A DNA stretch of 63,444 bases from contig DHXR01000006.1 of the NCBI GenBank assembly GCA_002413785.1, positions 1 through 63,444 on the forward strand, in the 5' to 3' direction. How positions within the stretch are numbered: the first letter of the stretch is position 1; every line of letters starts with the position of its first letter. The position numbers and the translations under genes were made by a program. Shown piece after piece: positions 1 to 9,091 of this stretch. The notes under the pieces are model-generated. The model was not told where the DNA came from. It ran no database searches and saw only the letters and a list, made by a program, of their open reading frames with translations. This DNA comes from Mucilaginibacter sp. UBA5151. GTDB lineage: Bacteria; Bacteroidota; Bacteroidia; Sphingobacteriales; Sphingobacteriaceae.

Positions 1-43
1 AATAGATGATTGATATTCACCAAACCCTAATTAATTTTGACCT

Positions 44-1428
44 ATGACATTGCAGGAACTTGAACTATTAATACAGGAAGGAGAAGGTTATAACGTTGAG
101 TATAAACAATCTTTTCCCTCTAAACTTAGTGAATTAGCCACTGAATTATGCGCCTTTGCCAACGCTAACGGAGGTGTATTATTGGTGGGGATAGATGATA
201 AGCAGCAAGTCGTAGGGATTACTATGGACAATACACAGCGATCCAGAATCCAGGGTGTAATTAACCTGATTGATCCTGCGCTGCCTATAAAGGTATCCGA
301 GCCTAAAGTAAATGGGAAAGTCATACTTTGTTTTGAATGCCCTGCCGGAGAGAAAAAGCCTTATGCGGTATCAGGGAGTATCTATGTCCGTAACGGCCCC
401 AATTCTGAAAGGGTTACAGGCATTGAACAGATGCGAAGATTTTTTCAGCATTCAGATAGCATTTTTTTTGATACAGCCCCTGTCATTCATTCAACTACCC
501 GGACGACTTTGATGCCAATTCTTTTCAGGAGTTTACCGGAAAAGCAGGTATTACCGCGAATTTTGCTGAAATTAATTTGCTGACAAATTTGAGGCTCATG
601 GTCAACAACCAACAATTAACTAATGCTGCTGTATTGTTTTTTGCAAAAAACGTACAAAGCCATATTAGCCATGCCACTATCAGGTGTGTTCTTTTCAAAG
701 GTATAGACAAGCGGTATATTTTAGATAGCAAAGAAATTGCGGGCAACCTGGTTGTACAATACGAAGAAGCCCTAAAGTACCTCATTTCTAAACTAAACCT
801 GCGATACGAAATAGAAAATCAGAAAGGTGGCCCAAGAAAAGAAATACTTGAAATACCGGAAACAGTTTTTAGGGAAGCATTAGTAAATGCCCTTTGTCAT
901 CGAAGCTACTATGAAAAAGGAGCCGTGATTATGGTGGAGATCTATGATGACCGGGTAGAAATCAGTAACCCCGGTGGCCTGATCAGTTCTATTACGCAAC
1001 AGGAGTTCGGAACAAAAAGCTTTTCCAGAAATCCTTTAATTTTTGGATTGATGCAGCGCATCAATTTGGTTGAAAAAGTCGGATCAGGTATTAGCCGTAT
1101 GCGGGATGCTATGAAAGAATCCGAACTGATCGAGCCTAAATTTGAAATGGGCGGTTTTTTTACCGTCATCTTCTATCGCCCAATGGTTTTTGAGAAATGG
1201 TTGGAAGGCTGGAGTTTACATTTAACTACCCCATTGACCAAGATACTATTGGCTATTCATGATGCAGAAAGAGTTACAAAGGCTCAATTGTCGGATATAA
1301 TCGGGCAAGGGAAAACTTCGGTAGATAATAATATCAGTAAGTTGCGCAGCTTCGGCATTCTTATCAGGGAAGGATCAGACAAGTCGGGAAAATGGATAAT
1401 CAATCAGTTACCTCCTCCAGCAGCATAA
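44..1428 (+). pseudogene. AlbA_2/Schlafen-type ATP-binding transcriptional regulator, frameshifted
   Basis: Two reading frames (44-583 and the frame that ends at 1428) together give one protein of about 460 residues. The first carries the AlbA_2 domain (EYKQSF near residue 20, ANANGGVLLVGIDD near residue 40). The second carries a GHKL-like ATPase region (EALVNALCHRSY, VGSGISRMRDAM) and a C-terminal winged helix. The frames join at about 476-481: reading ...FFDTAP in the first frame and CHSFNYPDDF from base 481 in the second gives a smooth family-like sequence. One missing base in the CCCC run at 477-480 explains it. It could be a true frameshift mutation or a sequencing error. Proteins of this family are DNA-binding regulators or defence-associated factors; the target is unknown. 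Confidence 0.75.
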
Positions 1429-1433
1429 TTCCG

Positions 1434-1572
1434 GGTGGTAAAGTGGGTAGTAAAAAGCAATAGCAACACTTGTTCGTATATCAGATTTATTTGTAAATGC
1501 CTTTTTAATAACTGTTTACAGGTAAATAACATTTCTTGTTAGAGGCCAATGTGGGTGGTGAAGTGGGTAGTA
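1434..1572. repeat. 21-bp direct repeat pair in the 1429-1739 gap
   Basis: GGGTGGTAAAGTGGGTAGTA at 1434 recurs at 1552 with one change. In translation both read like VGGKVGS, the linker seen before the winged helix of many AlbA_2 proteins, so they may be decayed gene ends. Apart from these and a promoter near 1713, nothing else is visible in this 311-base gap. Confidence 0.5.
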
Positions 1573-1712
1573 ATTGCAGTAACTAATATCAAACCCCCGT
1601 TTCATGATCTCTATAACATCGCTGGACAATTTGATACGAAAATATACGATTAATAAACTTAGATTGAACGACAAATAGGCACGATTATGTAACTATAAAA
1701 ACAAATAACCTA

Positions 1713-1720
1713 TAAATTTG
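1713..1720 (+). promoter_or_regulatory. Candidate Bacteroidota -7 promoter element
   Basis: TAAATTTG matches the TAnnTTTG -7 consensus and lies 20 bases before the start codon at 1740. No convincing -33 element is seen. Confidence 0.4.
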
Positions 1721-1739
1721 CCCCACCAATATACTACCT

Positions 1740-2501
1740 ATGATGAATAACATAACCGCATTCCTTACCCGTTTGCAAACGTTTAATCCGCGCTTGGTAA
1801 AGCAAGAAGCACCTATAAAAGCAGATTCTAAGGAAATGAAAAGTATCGATGCCTACGATATTACCCGCGAAACCCATTATTATGATTCGTTCTCTTATAA
1901 AAGTGAATTACGTGTATTGAAGGACATGGCGCTAATCGATCTGCTGGCGTTGGACAAAGAACGTATAGGTTTACAATTGGCACAACTCAATAAAATAAAA
2001 GACCGCTTTAAAGAATTATGGGAAAACTACCACCAGCATTACCATGACTACCACAAGGATTATAAAGCCTCTTATCCTTTTTTAATAAAGCCCGACACGC
2101 TATTCATCGTACATAATTTGCAAGGCGATAATGCTGACGTGGTGGTAACCGCTCAATTCGTAGAAGACCTGGCAGATTCCATTAAGCTAAGGGAAAGTTT
2201 TTTAAAAGAACTAATCAGGGATGTGGAAACGATGATGGAGAAACAGGAACCGGTTGCTAATGAAAGTTTAAATTCAGATGAAGAAATATCGAAACCCGAA
2301 GACAAATCCCTGAAACAAGAAGCACCTATGCAAGTTAACAGGTATCCTACTTTCAAAGAGGGGGCGGCTAATCAATTGTACAACATCCTTAAACCCTACT
2401 TTATAACAGAAGATCATTTTAAGCTTGAGAATTTATTTTTAATTGTAACTCACAAAAATAATCATGCAAATTTCTCAAAAGCTAAAACGAATCTCTATTG
2501 A
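1740..2501 (+). CDS. Hypothetical protein, possibly 3'-disrupted
   Basis: A 253-residue soluble, charged protein I do not recognise. It has a His/Tyr-rich helix (WENYHQHYHDYHKDYK, about residues 95-110) and a low-complexity acidic linker (about 170-195). A short motif, KQEAP, occurs near residue 20 and again near 192. The last 35 residues look less ordered than the rest, and the stop codon lies two bases from the convergent DUF7009 gene, so the natural C-terminus may have been replaced. It has its own candidate promoter just upstream. Similar charged helical proteins occur in Bacteroidota mobile regions, but I cannot name a family or function. Confidence 0.55.
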   Translation: MMNNITAFLTRLQTFNPRLVKQEAPIKADSKEMKSIDAYDITRETHYYDSFSYKSELRVLKDMALIDLLALDKERIGLQLAQLNKIKDRFKELWENYHQHYHDYHKDYKASYPFLIKPDTLFIVHNLQGDNADVVVTAQFVEDLADSIKLRESFLKELIRDVETMMEKQEPVANESLNSDEEISKPEDKSLKQEAPMQVNRYPTFKEGAANQLYNILKPYFITEDHFKLENLFLIVTHKNNHANFSKAKTNLY

Positions 2502-2503
2502 AA

Positions 2504-2854
2504 TTAGCCGGTACCTAAAGGATTCGGATAATTATCACTTTGGTCCTCTGCAACATTATCCAAATATTTGAAATCCTTTTCAACCAAAAGATACAAGCTG
2601 TTGTATTGGTACTCAAACCCCACGCTTTCCGTTTCGACCCATTCAACGGCCATGAATTCGGGCATGAACAGGGTTATTTTGTTTTTTTCAAACATGGCCG
2701 ATAAATTATTAAGACGGTTTTTTTGCAGGGCATAAGTAAACGTTTGGACGCCAAAGTCAGTTGTTTCTTCTATATAGCCATTTGCTGAAAATTTATCTAC
2801 ATCGCTTTTAGTAAGCCTGTACCGCAGGGAATTCCCCTTTATTCTGATTTTCAT
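2504..2854 (-). CDS. DUF7009 family protein
   Basis: A 116-residue protein beginning MKIRIKGNSLRYRLTKSDVD, typical of the small DUF7009 family found beside siroheme and nitrite/nitrate genes in Bacteroidota. The family is about this length, so the gene appears complete. Its start overlaps the end of cobA by 4 bases, so it was probably co-translated with it. No catalytic residues are evident. The C-terminus (NPLGTG) is short and acidic. A role linked to siroheme or nitrogen metabolism is inferred only from position. Because cobA is broken, this gene may now be an orphan of a decayed operon. Confidence 0.65.
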   Translation of the reverse strand: MKIRIKGNSLRYRLTKSDVDKFSANGYIEETTDFGVQTFTYALQKNRLNNLSAMFEKNKITLFMPEFMAVEWVETESVGFEYQYNSLYLLVEKDFKYLDNVAEDQSDNYPNPLGTG

Positions 2855-3589
2855 ATTTCTATTATTTGGTTCGAAAGATTGGTTACTTCACCTATTATTA
2901 TAATGGCCGGGTAAGTTAATTGCCTGCTTTCGGCCAATTGGGGCAGGTCTTTAACAAGCCCCCTTACCGATTTTTGATTTGGGAGTGAGGCATGCTGTAT
3001 GATAGCCGCCGGGATCTGTCCGCAGTCAGCTTCGATATAGGTTTGGGCTATCTCATGCAGTTTTTTCATGCCCATATACATTACAACGGTAGCGTTGCTT
3101 TGTATGGCAAGTTTTAAGTCAGCCGAAAGCCTGCCATCTTTTTTAGTCCCGGTTACCATCCACACACTTTCACTTATTGAACGGTGGGTGAGCGGTATGT
3201 CTTCAAATCCGGATGCCTGCATACTGGTAATGCCGGGTATAAAATGGGTTTTGATGCCCTGCTGGCGTGCCTATATGATTTCTTCAAAGCCCCTGCCGAA
3301 AATAAAAGGGTCGCCGCCCTTTAAACGCACTACCTTACCTTTAGTAAAGGCAAAGTATTTTATCATTTCATGAATTTGTTCCTGCAGGGTATATTCGCCA
3401 TAAGGCTGTTTGCCTACATATATTTTATCGCAGGCCGCAGGGGCAATTTTTAAAAGTTCTTTATTAGCCAAATTGTCATAAAGTACGGCTCCTGCCTCCT
3501 GTAATATTTTGTGCCCTTTAACGGTAATCAGCTCCGGGTCGCCCGGCCCCTAAAACAAATAATTCAGGTATAATGGCGATATTTTTCAT
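2851..3589 (-). pseudogene. cobA: Uroporphyrinogen-III C-methyltransferase (siroheme synthesis), two lesions
   Basis: Read on the minus strand from ATG at 3589, the pieces MKNIAIIPELFVLGAG, GPGDPELITVKGHKI, VRLKGGDPFIFGRGFEE and HFIPGITSMQASGFEDIPLTHR follow the SUMT order exactly. Lesion 1: at about 3540-3553 the glycine-rich loop has lost five bases, best explained by slippage of a tandem GGGCC unit, which shifts the frame. Lesion 2: an in-frame TAG at about 3270-3272 interrupts ...RGFEEII-ARQQGIKTH, where homologues usually have a Tyr or His codon. The enzyme makes precorrin-2 from uroporphyrinogen III for siroheme, the cofactor of assimilatory nitrite and sulfite reductases. The gene sits divergently from the nitrate locus. 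As read it cannot make a full-length protein. Confidence 0.85.
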
Positions 3590-3685
3590 TGCTTTTAATA
3601 AAATGTAAAAAAAGCCAATTTTTATCGATTATAAAATCAAAAATTAAATAATTTAATATTTTCAATCAAAATATTTTAATGAAAT

Positions 3686-3699
3686 ATGATTCAAATCAT
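3686..3699. promoter_or_regulatory. FNR/CRP-family-like operator
   Basis: ATGATTCAAATCAT contains TGAT-N4-ATCA, the core of the FNR/NNR-type box. It lies about 70 bases before the -7 element at 3755, a plausible activator position, and between cobA and the nitrate locus, so it could serve either direction. Confidence 0.4.
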
Positions 3700-3735
3700 A
3701 GTATAAGTGCATTTTTATTAAATATATATAAAATA

Positions 3736-3762
3736 TTGGACAGGTAAACCAATTTACATTTG
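3736..3762 (+). promoter_or_regulatory. Candidate promoter of the nitrate locus
   Basis: A -33-like TTGG at 3736 and TACATTTG at 3755-3762 (TAnnTTTG consensus) are about 16 bases apart. The promoter would read into the decayed gene at 3920 and onward to the porin and nrt genes. Confidence 0.45.
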
Positions 3763-3919
3763 CAGCGAACAAAAAAATTAAGCAATTGTTTCGCCCGGCA
3801 CCGAATAAATAAGCCATAAAGTGATATTAATCATTTTTTTATTTGTATCAGCCCTATACCTTGGGCAAAATAATGACAAACCTCATTATTAATTGAAATC
3901 TATTATAAATCTACCTACT

Positions 3920-4256
3920 ATGACAACACAACTACTTAACTACACTTCGGGCGATCAATTATCTGCCCGTCCTTTTTTAACCTGGCGTATCGTTCAATCT
4001 GCTGTATGGCTGGTTGGCACCAGCCATTTTAACATGTTTAGCAATCACACCTGCTACCTATGCAATGACGTCGTCGGTCATTCAGCCAGGGAATGAAACG
4101 TGTTTGATCAGCTTTTTTGCAGCTTCGGGAGTATCCCGCTATTATTGGTTCAATATCCCGGCATTACTTTGCTTTGGTGATATTGGCCTGGTGGCGTGTC
4201 AATATATTTACTTAAATATATTGGCCTGGTGGCGTGCTAATATATTTAAGTAAATA
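3920..4256 (+). pseudogene. Decayed membrane-protein gene fragment
   Basis: Translation from ATG 3920 gives MTTQLLNYTSGDQLSARPFL, then TWRIVQSAVWLVG. A shift of frame near 4015 continues with AILTCLAITPATYAM, and another near 4185 gives ILAWWRANIF. The hydrophobic stretches joined by frameshifts look like the N-terminal part of a small integral membrane protein, perhaps an FeS-binding/cytochrome-type membrane protein of nitrogen oxide loci, but the identity is a guess. The tail runs into the 38-bp tandem repeat, which seems to have been duplicated from this gene's end. Its position first in the nitrate operon suggests that it once belonged to that pathway. Confidence 0.45.
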
Positions 4257-4298
4257 TATTGGCCTGGTGGCGTGTCAATATATTTAAGTAAATATATT
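4181..4298. repeat. Three tandem 38-bp repeats with palindromic cores
   Basis: TATTGGCCTGGTGGCGTG begins at 4181, 4219 and 4257, an exact 38-base period. Each unit is followed by a 22-base palindrome with arms AATATATTTA and TAAATATATT (4201-4222, 4239-4260, 4277-4298). The two central bases are CT in the first copy and AG in the other two, so the first palindrome reads as the inverse of the others. The array ends 50 bases before the porin start. Confidence 0.85.
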
Positions 4299-4348
4299 GA
4301 AGAGAAAACAATCCTTTTTTTAAAAATTAAAACAAAAAACTAAATCAA

Positions 4349-5956
4349 ATGTATAAAAATGTACGTCATTATTACCTAATTTTTACCATATTTTTAATTA
4401 TAGGCTGTTTTCAGTCAATAAAAGTCCAGGCTCAATATAGTCTGACAGGCCAGTTACGAATCCGTGCTGAAGATCGTGACGGATATGGTAACTTAGTATT
4501 ATCAAAATCAAAAAATGCTGATTTTATTTCTCAGCGCACCCGTTTAAATTTCGGTTATAAATGGGATCTTTTAACTTTCGGTGTCAGTATTCAGGATATA
4601 AGGATATGGGGCGCAGATGCTTCTACTATATCTCCGGCAGATGGCAGTCGTTTAGGGCTTCACGAAGGCTGGGCCGAGCTGACACTTGCTAACAAAGCCG
4701 ATACCAATATTAAATTCAGATTATTTGATCAGCTTTCTCTAAAGGTTGGCCGCCAGGAATTGATCTATGATGATTCGCGCCTGATCGGTAATGTTGATTG
4801 GTTGCAGCAGGCCCGTCAGTTTGATATGGCTTTGCTAAAAGTTATGCATCATGGCTGGCAGGTTGATTTAGGTTATGCATTTAACCAGAATACCGACGCT
4901 GCGGGTGTTACCAATAGTAACTACATACCGGGTAACCTGCCGGCTTATGTTAAAAACAGCCTGGGTACCCTGGTGCCGGTTCCGGCTGGACTTGTTCCAT
5001 TAGCCGCCGCCGGCAGTGCGGCAAGTAACAGTTCAAAAACAGGTACCCCTATTTATAGTAACCCACCCAGTACTAATGGGGCAACACAGGATTATAAGTC
5101 TTTTACCAGTTTGTATATCAGCAAGAAGTTTGATCAAACTAAAGTTTCAGCCTTGTTCTTTAACGATGATTTTGGGAAATACAAACTCGACTCAACTGGC
5201 AGTGCAGCTACAGGTTATGTTTATGGACGACGTTTTGTGCCTTCCGGTGCAAATGACAATTTTGATTACTCCACCAATAAACGCTATACTTATGGTGTAA
5301 TGGTTAGCCCTACTTTTGGTAACGCTTCCGACTTTGGCAAAATTGCTATCCAGGCGGCTTATTACCGTCAATCAGGTAAAGACCGGGATGGCAAGGATAT
5401 GAATGCCTTTCATTATAGCATTGCCGCTACTTATCAAAAAGACCGTTTTAGTGTCACTCCCGGTTACGATGTGCTTTCGGGTACCAAGACCGCTGATATT
5501 GCTTTGGGCAAAAACAATTCCTTTGACCCTTTATATGGTAGTCCGCATAAGTTTTGGGGATACATGGATTATTTTTATGCCGGTACCGGATCTCCAAAAG
5601 GTGGTTTGAGTAATCCTTACATAAAATTCAAATACACAGCAAATGTATTCTCAGCAGGGATAGACCTCCATTCATTTTCCTTAAATGAGGATATGAAGAA
5701 AGCTGACGGGGCCCTGATAGCCAAAAATTTAGGTAAAGAAGCAGACCTGCAGCTAAGTTATACCATGAACAAGTTTACCAATATTGAATTAGGCTATTCG
5801 CTTATGAAAGCTACTGACAATATGCCTTTTGCCAAAGGGCAGGCTGTAAACAATGCTGTTGCTGCAACTTTTGATAAAACGGCTACCTGGGCTTATGTTA
5901 TGATCAAATTCACGCCCGATTTTTTTTATAGTAAACCTGTTCCAATCAGGCAATAA
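4349..5956 (+). CDS. Outer-membrane beta-barrel porin, alginate-export family
   Basis: 535 residues with a signal peptide (hydrophobic core at about residues 9-24, cleavage near VQAQ). The mature part is rich in alternating aromatic and polar strands (LTGQLRIRAEDRDGYGN; ISQRTRLNFGYKWDLLTFGVSIQDIRIWG; LKVGRQELIYDDSRLIGN), the pattern of the alginate-export (AlgE-like) barrel family, and it ends with a strand near FTPDFFYSKP. Length fits the family. It is followed 24 bases later by the nitrate-binding protein, so it is probably the outer-membrane entry route for nitrate rather than an alginate exporter. It has no TonB box or plug domain, so uptake would be passive. Substrate is inferred from the neighbours. 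Confidence 0.75.
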   Translation: MYKNVRHYYLIFTIFLIIGCFQSIKVQAQYSLTGQLRIRAEDRDGYGNLVLSKSKNADFISQRTRLNFGYKWDLLTFGVSIQDIRIWGADASTISPADGSRLGLHEGWAELTLANKADTNIKFRLFDQLSLKVGRQELIYDDSRLIGNVDWLQQARQFDMALLKVMHHGWQVDLGYAFNQNTDAAGVTNSNYIPGNLPAYVKNSLGTLVPVPAGLVPLAAAGSAASNSSKTGTPIYSNPPSTNGATQDYKSFTSLYISKKFDQTKVSALFFNDDFGKYKLDSTGSAATGYVYGRRFVPSGANDNFDYSTNKRYTYGVMVSPTFGNASDFGKIAIQAAYYRQSGKDRDGKDMNAFHYSIAATYQKDRFSVTPGYDVLSGTKTADIALGKNNSFDPLYGSPHKFWGYMDYFYAGTGSPKGGLSNPYIKFKYTANVFSAGIDLHSFSLNEDMKKADGALIAKNLGKEADLQLSYTMNKFTNIELGYSLMKATDNMPFAKGQAVNNAVAATFDKTATWAYVMIKFTPDFFYSKPVPIRQ

Positions 5957-5980
5957 TCATAAATAATTAAACCAACTCAA

Positions 5981-7198
5981 ATGAAAAAATATATATATAA
6001 TAGTTCCAAACTCATTTTATTATGGAGTTTGTTCATTTTGATTTTCGTTTCAAAAGTTTACGCGAATCCGCCAAAAAAGGTAATTAAACTTGGTTTTATC
6101 CCCCTGACTGACTGCGCTCCATTGGTTATTGCAAAAGAACTTGGCTTTTTTACAAAGTATGGTGTTGATGTGCAATTATCAAAAGAAACATCATGGGCCG
6201 TTGTTCGCGATAAAATTTTAAATGGCGAACTGGATGGGGCTCATTGTTTGTTCTCCATGCCATTTTCGGTTTACACAGGTATTGGCGGCAAAGCGGGCTC
6301 CGAAATGAAAATTGCCATGATCTTAAATAACAACGGACAAGCCATTACATTATCTAAAGATTTTTGCGGGTTAGTTGGTTTTAGAGATTTGAAAAAAGTG
6401 GCCGCGGCCGTTAAATCAATAAAAGCCCGCAAGGAAGTAACCTTTGCTATGACGTTTCCCGGTGGAACGCATGATATATGGTTGAGGAATTGGTTGGCCG
6501 CTTGTGGGGTAAATGCTAAATCAGTCGGAATTATAACTATACCCCCGCCGCAAATGGTAGCTAATATGAAGGTTGATAATATGGAGGGATTTTGTGTTGG
6601 CGAACCATGGAATGGTGTAGCGGCATCACAGGGAATTGGTTTTACACAAATATCAAGTCAGGATATCTGGAAAAACCATCCCGAAAAAGCGTTGGTAGTT
6701 AATAAAGCCTTTTCTGAAACAGACAAAGAAGACCTGAAAAATGTAATGAAAGCGCTTATTGAAGCCTGCAGATGGCTGGATGTAATGAGCAACCGTAAAA
6801 AAGCTGCTTTGATACTGAGCAAACCAAACTACGTAAATGCACCGGTACAGGTTATAGAAGCCAGGCTGATGGGCTCTACAGAAATAGGCTGCGATCTGGG
6901 GGTTCAGAAATATAAAGACGATTACATGCTGTTTTATAATAACGGTATAGTGAATATGCCAAAAGTGTCATACGGAATATGGTTTATGGCGCAATACATG
7001 CGCTTTGGTATGATCAGCACAGCCCCCAATTACCAGGAAGTTGCACAGAAATTAATAATGACCGATTTGTATAATGAAGTAGCCAAAAGTATGGCTGTAC
7101 CTGTTCAGGAGGATATGAAACCTTTTAAAACGAATCTTGAGACCATTGTTTTTGACCCGAAAAATCCGGCACAATACATTGCCGGGGCAAAAAAATAG
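5981..7198 (+). CDS. nrtA: Nitrate ABC transporter, substrate-binding protein
   Basis: 405 residues. An N-terminal signal peptide (about 1-28, YANPP) is followed by the NrtA/CmpA-type binding fold: KLGFIPLTDCAPLVIAKELGFFTKYGVDV, FAMTFPGGTHDIWLRNWLAACG and GFCVGEPWN are typical NrtA signatures. It captures nitrate (or nitrite/cyanate) in the periplasm and delivers it to the permease. It lacks a lipobox, so it is soluble periplasmic. It is followed by a strong hairpin (7221-7254) before nrtB, a common way to make the binding protein in excess. The downstream nitrate reductase supports nitrate as the substrate rather than bicarbonate, taurine or sulfonate. Confidence 0.85.
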   Translation: MKKYIYNSSKLILLWSLFILIFVSKVYANPPKKVIKLGFIPLTDCAPLVIAKELGFFTKYGVDVQLSKETSWAVVRDKILNGELDGAHCLFSMPFSVYTGIGGKAGSEMKIAMILNNNGQAITLSKDFCGLVGFRDLKKVAAAVKSIKARKEVTFAMTFPGGTHDIWLRNWLAACGVNAKSVGIITIPPPQMVANMKVDNMEGFCVGEPWNGVAASQGIGFTQISSQDIWKNHPEKALVVNKAFSETDKEDLKNVMKALIEACRWLDVMSNRKKAALILSKPNYVNAPVQVIEARLMGSTEIGCDLGVQKYKDDYMLFYNNGIVNMPKVSYGIWFMAQYMRFGMISTAPNYQEVAQKLIMTDLYNEVAKSMAVPVQEDMKPFKTNLETIVFDPKNPAQYIAGAKK

Positions 7199-7220
7199 AA
7201 TGGATTGTTATTTAAGGGAA

Positions 7221-7254
7221 AGGATTTGCCGTGCCTTATGGTTCGGCAAATCCT
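7221..7254 (+). terminator. Intercistronic hairpin between nrtA and nrtB
   Basis: AGGATTTGCCG (7221-7231) pairs perfectly with CGGCAAATCCT (7244-7254) across a 12-base loop. There is no U-tract, so it is more likely an attenuator or mRNA 3'-end stabiliser that lets nrtA be expressed above nrtB. Confidence 0.7.
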
Positions 7255-7275
7255 GCCTGAATTAAAAAGAGAGAG

Positions 7276-8061
7276 ATGAAAAAAATATTTTCAATTAAAT
7301 CATTGATGTCTGTAGTCTATTTCCTGGCGGGAATGGTGATTATGGGTGGTATCTGGGCCTTGATAGCTAAGATAACTAAAAATGAAATCCCAACCCCGTT
7401 AGCTACATGGGCGGTTTTTAAAGAAGTTATGCACCACCCTTTTCAAAACGATGCAGACCAGAAGGGGATCGGTACTAAATTGTTAAGCTCGCTTGGCAGG
7501 GTAAGCATTGGCTTTGGTCTGGGCAGCTTATTCGCGATTCCATTGGGCTTAATAATGGGAAGCAGCAAAATAGCCATGAAGATTATCAATCCGATGGTGC
7601 AAATTTTAAAACCTGTTTCGCCATTGGCATGGTTCCCATTGGGGCTGGCAATTTTTCAGGACTCGCCAAAGGCAAGCATCTTTATGATATTTATTTGTTC
7701 TTTATGGCCTACTTTAATCAATGCGGCATTTGGCGCCTCAAATATTCCGCAGGATCATAAAAATGTGAGTAAAGCCTTCGGGTTTTCAACCTGGAAGTAC
7801 CTTACCAAAATATTATTACCCTTTAGTTTACCGCATATAATTACCGGGTTAAGGCTTTCAATTGGTATTGCCTGGATGGTGATTGTTGCCGGCGAAATGC
7901 TTTCGGGTGGAATAGGGCTTGGAAATTTTGTTTGGGAAGAAGGATTTAACGGGGGCAGTGTAGCTAAAATTTTAGTCGCTATCATCATTATAGGTATAGT
8001 TGGATCATTGCTCGACAGGTGTTTTACCTGGTTACAGCAAAAATTCTCATACGCAGCATAG
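7276..8061 (+). CDS. nrtB: Nitrate ABC transporter, permease
   Basis: 261 residues with about six membrane segments, the first at residues 12-32. The BPD-transporter motif lies in the second half (IPQDHKNVSKAFGFSTWKYLTKILLPFSLPHIITGLRLSIGIAWMVIVAGEML, about 158-210), including the EAA-like loop that contacts the ATPase. This is the size and layout of NrtB/SsuC/TauC permeases. It forms the inner-membrane channel with the ATPase encoded 33 bases downstream. The substrate is assigned from the NrtA-like binding protein and nitrate reductase in the same run of genes. Confidence 0.85.
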   Translation: MKKIFSIKSLMSVVYFLAGMVIMGGIWALIAKITKNEIPTPLATWAVFKEVMHHPFQNDADQKGIGTKLLSSLGRVSIGFGLGSLFAIPLGLIMGSSKIAMKIINPMVQILKPVSPLAWFPLGLAIFQDSPKASIFMIFICSLWPTLINAAFGASNIPQDHKNVSKAFGFSTWKYLTKILLPFSLPHIITGLRLSIGIAWMVIVAGEMLSGGIGLGNFVWEEGFNGGSVAKILVAIIIIGIVGSLLDRCFTWLQQKFSYAA

Positions 8062-8094
8062 CACCATAATTATCAATGCATTAAAAATATTATT

Positions 8095-8970
8095 ATGAGT
8101 CAAACATCAATCATAGCAGCAGAAGAAGACATTACTGAAATTGCTGACAGAATATTGGAACAGACTTACAGCGCCCCGGTAAGCATTGAAATTAACAATG
8201 TTACCGTAAGCTTTAAAACCCCCGGAGGCACATATACCGCCATTAAAGACATTGACCTTACTGTGAAGAAAGGTGAAATAGTTTCGCTTATAGGCCACTC
8301 CGGTTGTGGTAAATCAACGCTGATGGGTACTATCAGCGGGATGGTTAAACCAACCGGCGGCATGGTGCTTGCAAACGGCAAAAAGGTAACTTCTCCGGGG
8401 CCCGACAGGGGTATTGTTTTTCAAAACTACTCGTTACTGCCCTGGCTTACCGTTTATAAAAATATTTATGTTGCGGTTGATTCCGTGATAAAAAATATAC
8501 CTGAAACAGAAAAAATCAAATTGGTTGAAACTAATTTAAAGATGGTTAATCTTTGGGAACACAAGGATAAATTACCCGGGCAGCTTTCTGGCGGGATGAA
8601 ACAACGTGTGGCCATTGCACGTGCGTTTTCCATTAATCCCAAAATATTATTGCTCGACGAACCCTTTGGCGCGTTGGACGCGCTTACCAAAAGTGCCATG
8701 CATATTGAGCTGCTGAAACTATGGACTCTGGACCATCGCGAGAAAACCATTATAATGGTAACGCATGATATTGAAGAAGCCATTTTTTTATCAGATAAAG
8801 TAGTTGTTATGAATAATGGGCCCGCAACTACAATAAAAGAGATTGTTGATGTGCCTTTAAAAAGGCCACGCAATAAAAAAGATATCGTGTATGATCCGAA
8901 GTATATGGAAATTCATGACCGGTTATCGAATTTATTAATAGATAAGTTTTCAATTGACGATGAACATTAA
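8095..8970 (+). CDS. nrtD: Nitrate ABC transporter, ATP-binding protein (NrtD/NrtC type)
   Basis: 291 residues. Walker A is GHSGCGKST (about residues 66-74), the Q-loop is FQNYSLLPWL, the signature is LSGGMKQR, Walker B is ILLLDEPFGALDA, and the switch histidine is in THDIEEA. A short N-terminal extension of about 25 residues precedes the nucleotide-binding fold. It energises nitrate import with NrtA and NrtB. It lacks the second, NrtA-like domain that cyanobacterial NrtC carries, so NrtD-type is the better name. The motif set SLLPWLTV is typical of the nitrate/sulfonate subfamily. Confidence 0.85.
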   Translation: MSQTSIIAAEEDITEIADRILEQTYSAPVSIEINNVTVSFKTPGGTYTAIKDIDLTVKKGEIVSLIGHSGCGKSTLMGTISGMVKPTGGMVLANGKKVTSPGPDRGIVFQNYSLLPWLTVYKNIYVAVDSVIKNIPETEKIKLVETNLKMVNLWEHKDKLPGQLSGGMKQRVAIARAFSINPKILLLDEPFGALDALTKSAMHIELLKLWTLDHREKTIIMVTHDIEEAIFLSDKVVVMNNGPATTIKEIVDVPLKRPRNKKDIVYDPKYMEIHDRLSNLLIDKFSIDDEH

Positions 8971-9091
8971 TTGTTGCATTAATTGTGTTAATAACCAGGT
9001 TTAATAAGCAACCCGCTTTAAACGAAAGTGTTGACAATGAACGAATATTAGCAGGCGGTGTTGCCTGATAAAAAAGAACAGATACAAATAG

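Noticed and set aside
4181..4298. CRISPR or iteron origin
   Set aside because: Only three 38-base units without spacers, no replication initiator gene nearby, and the units resemble the end of a dead gene.
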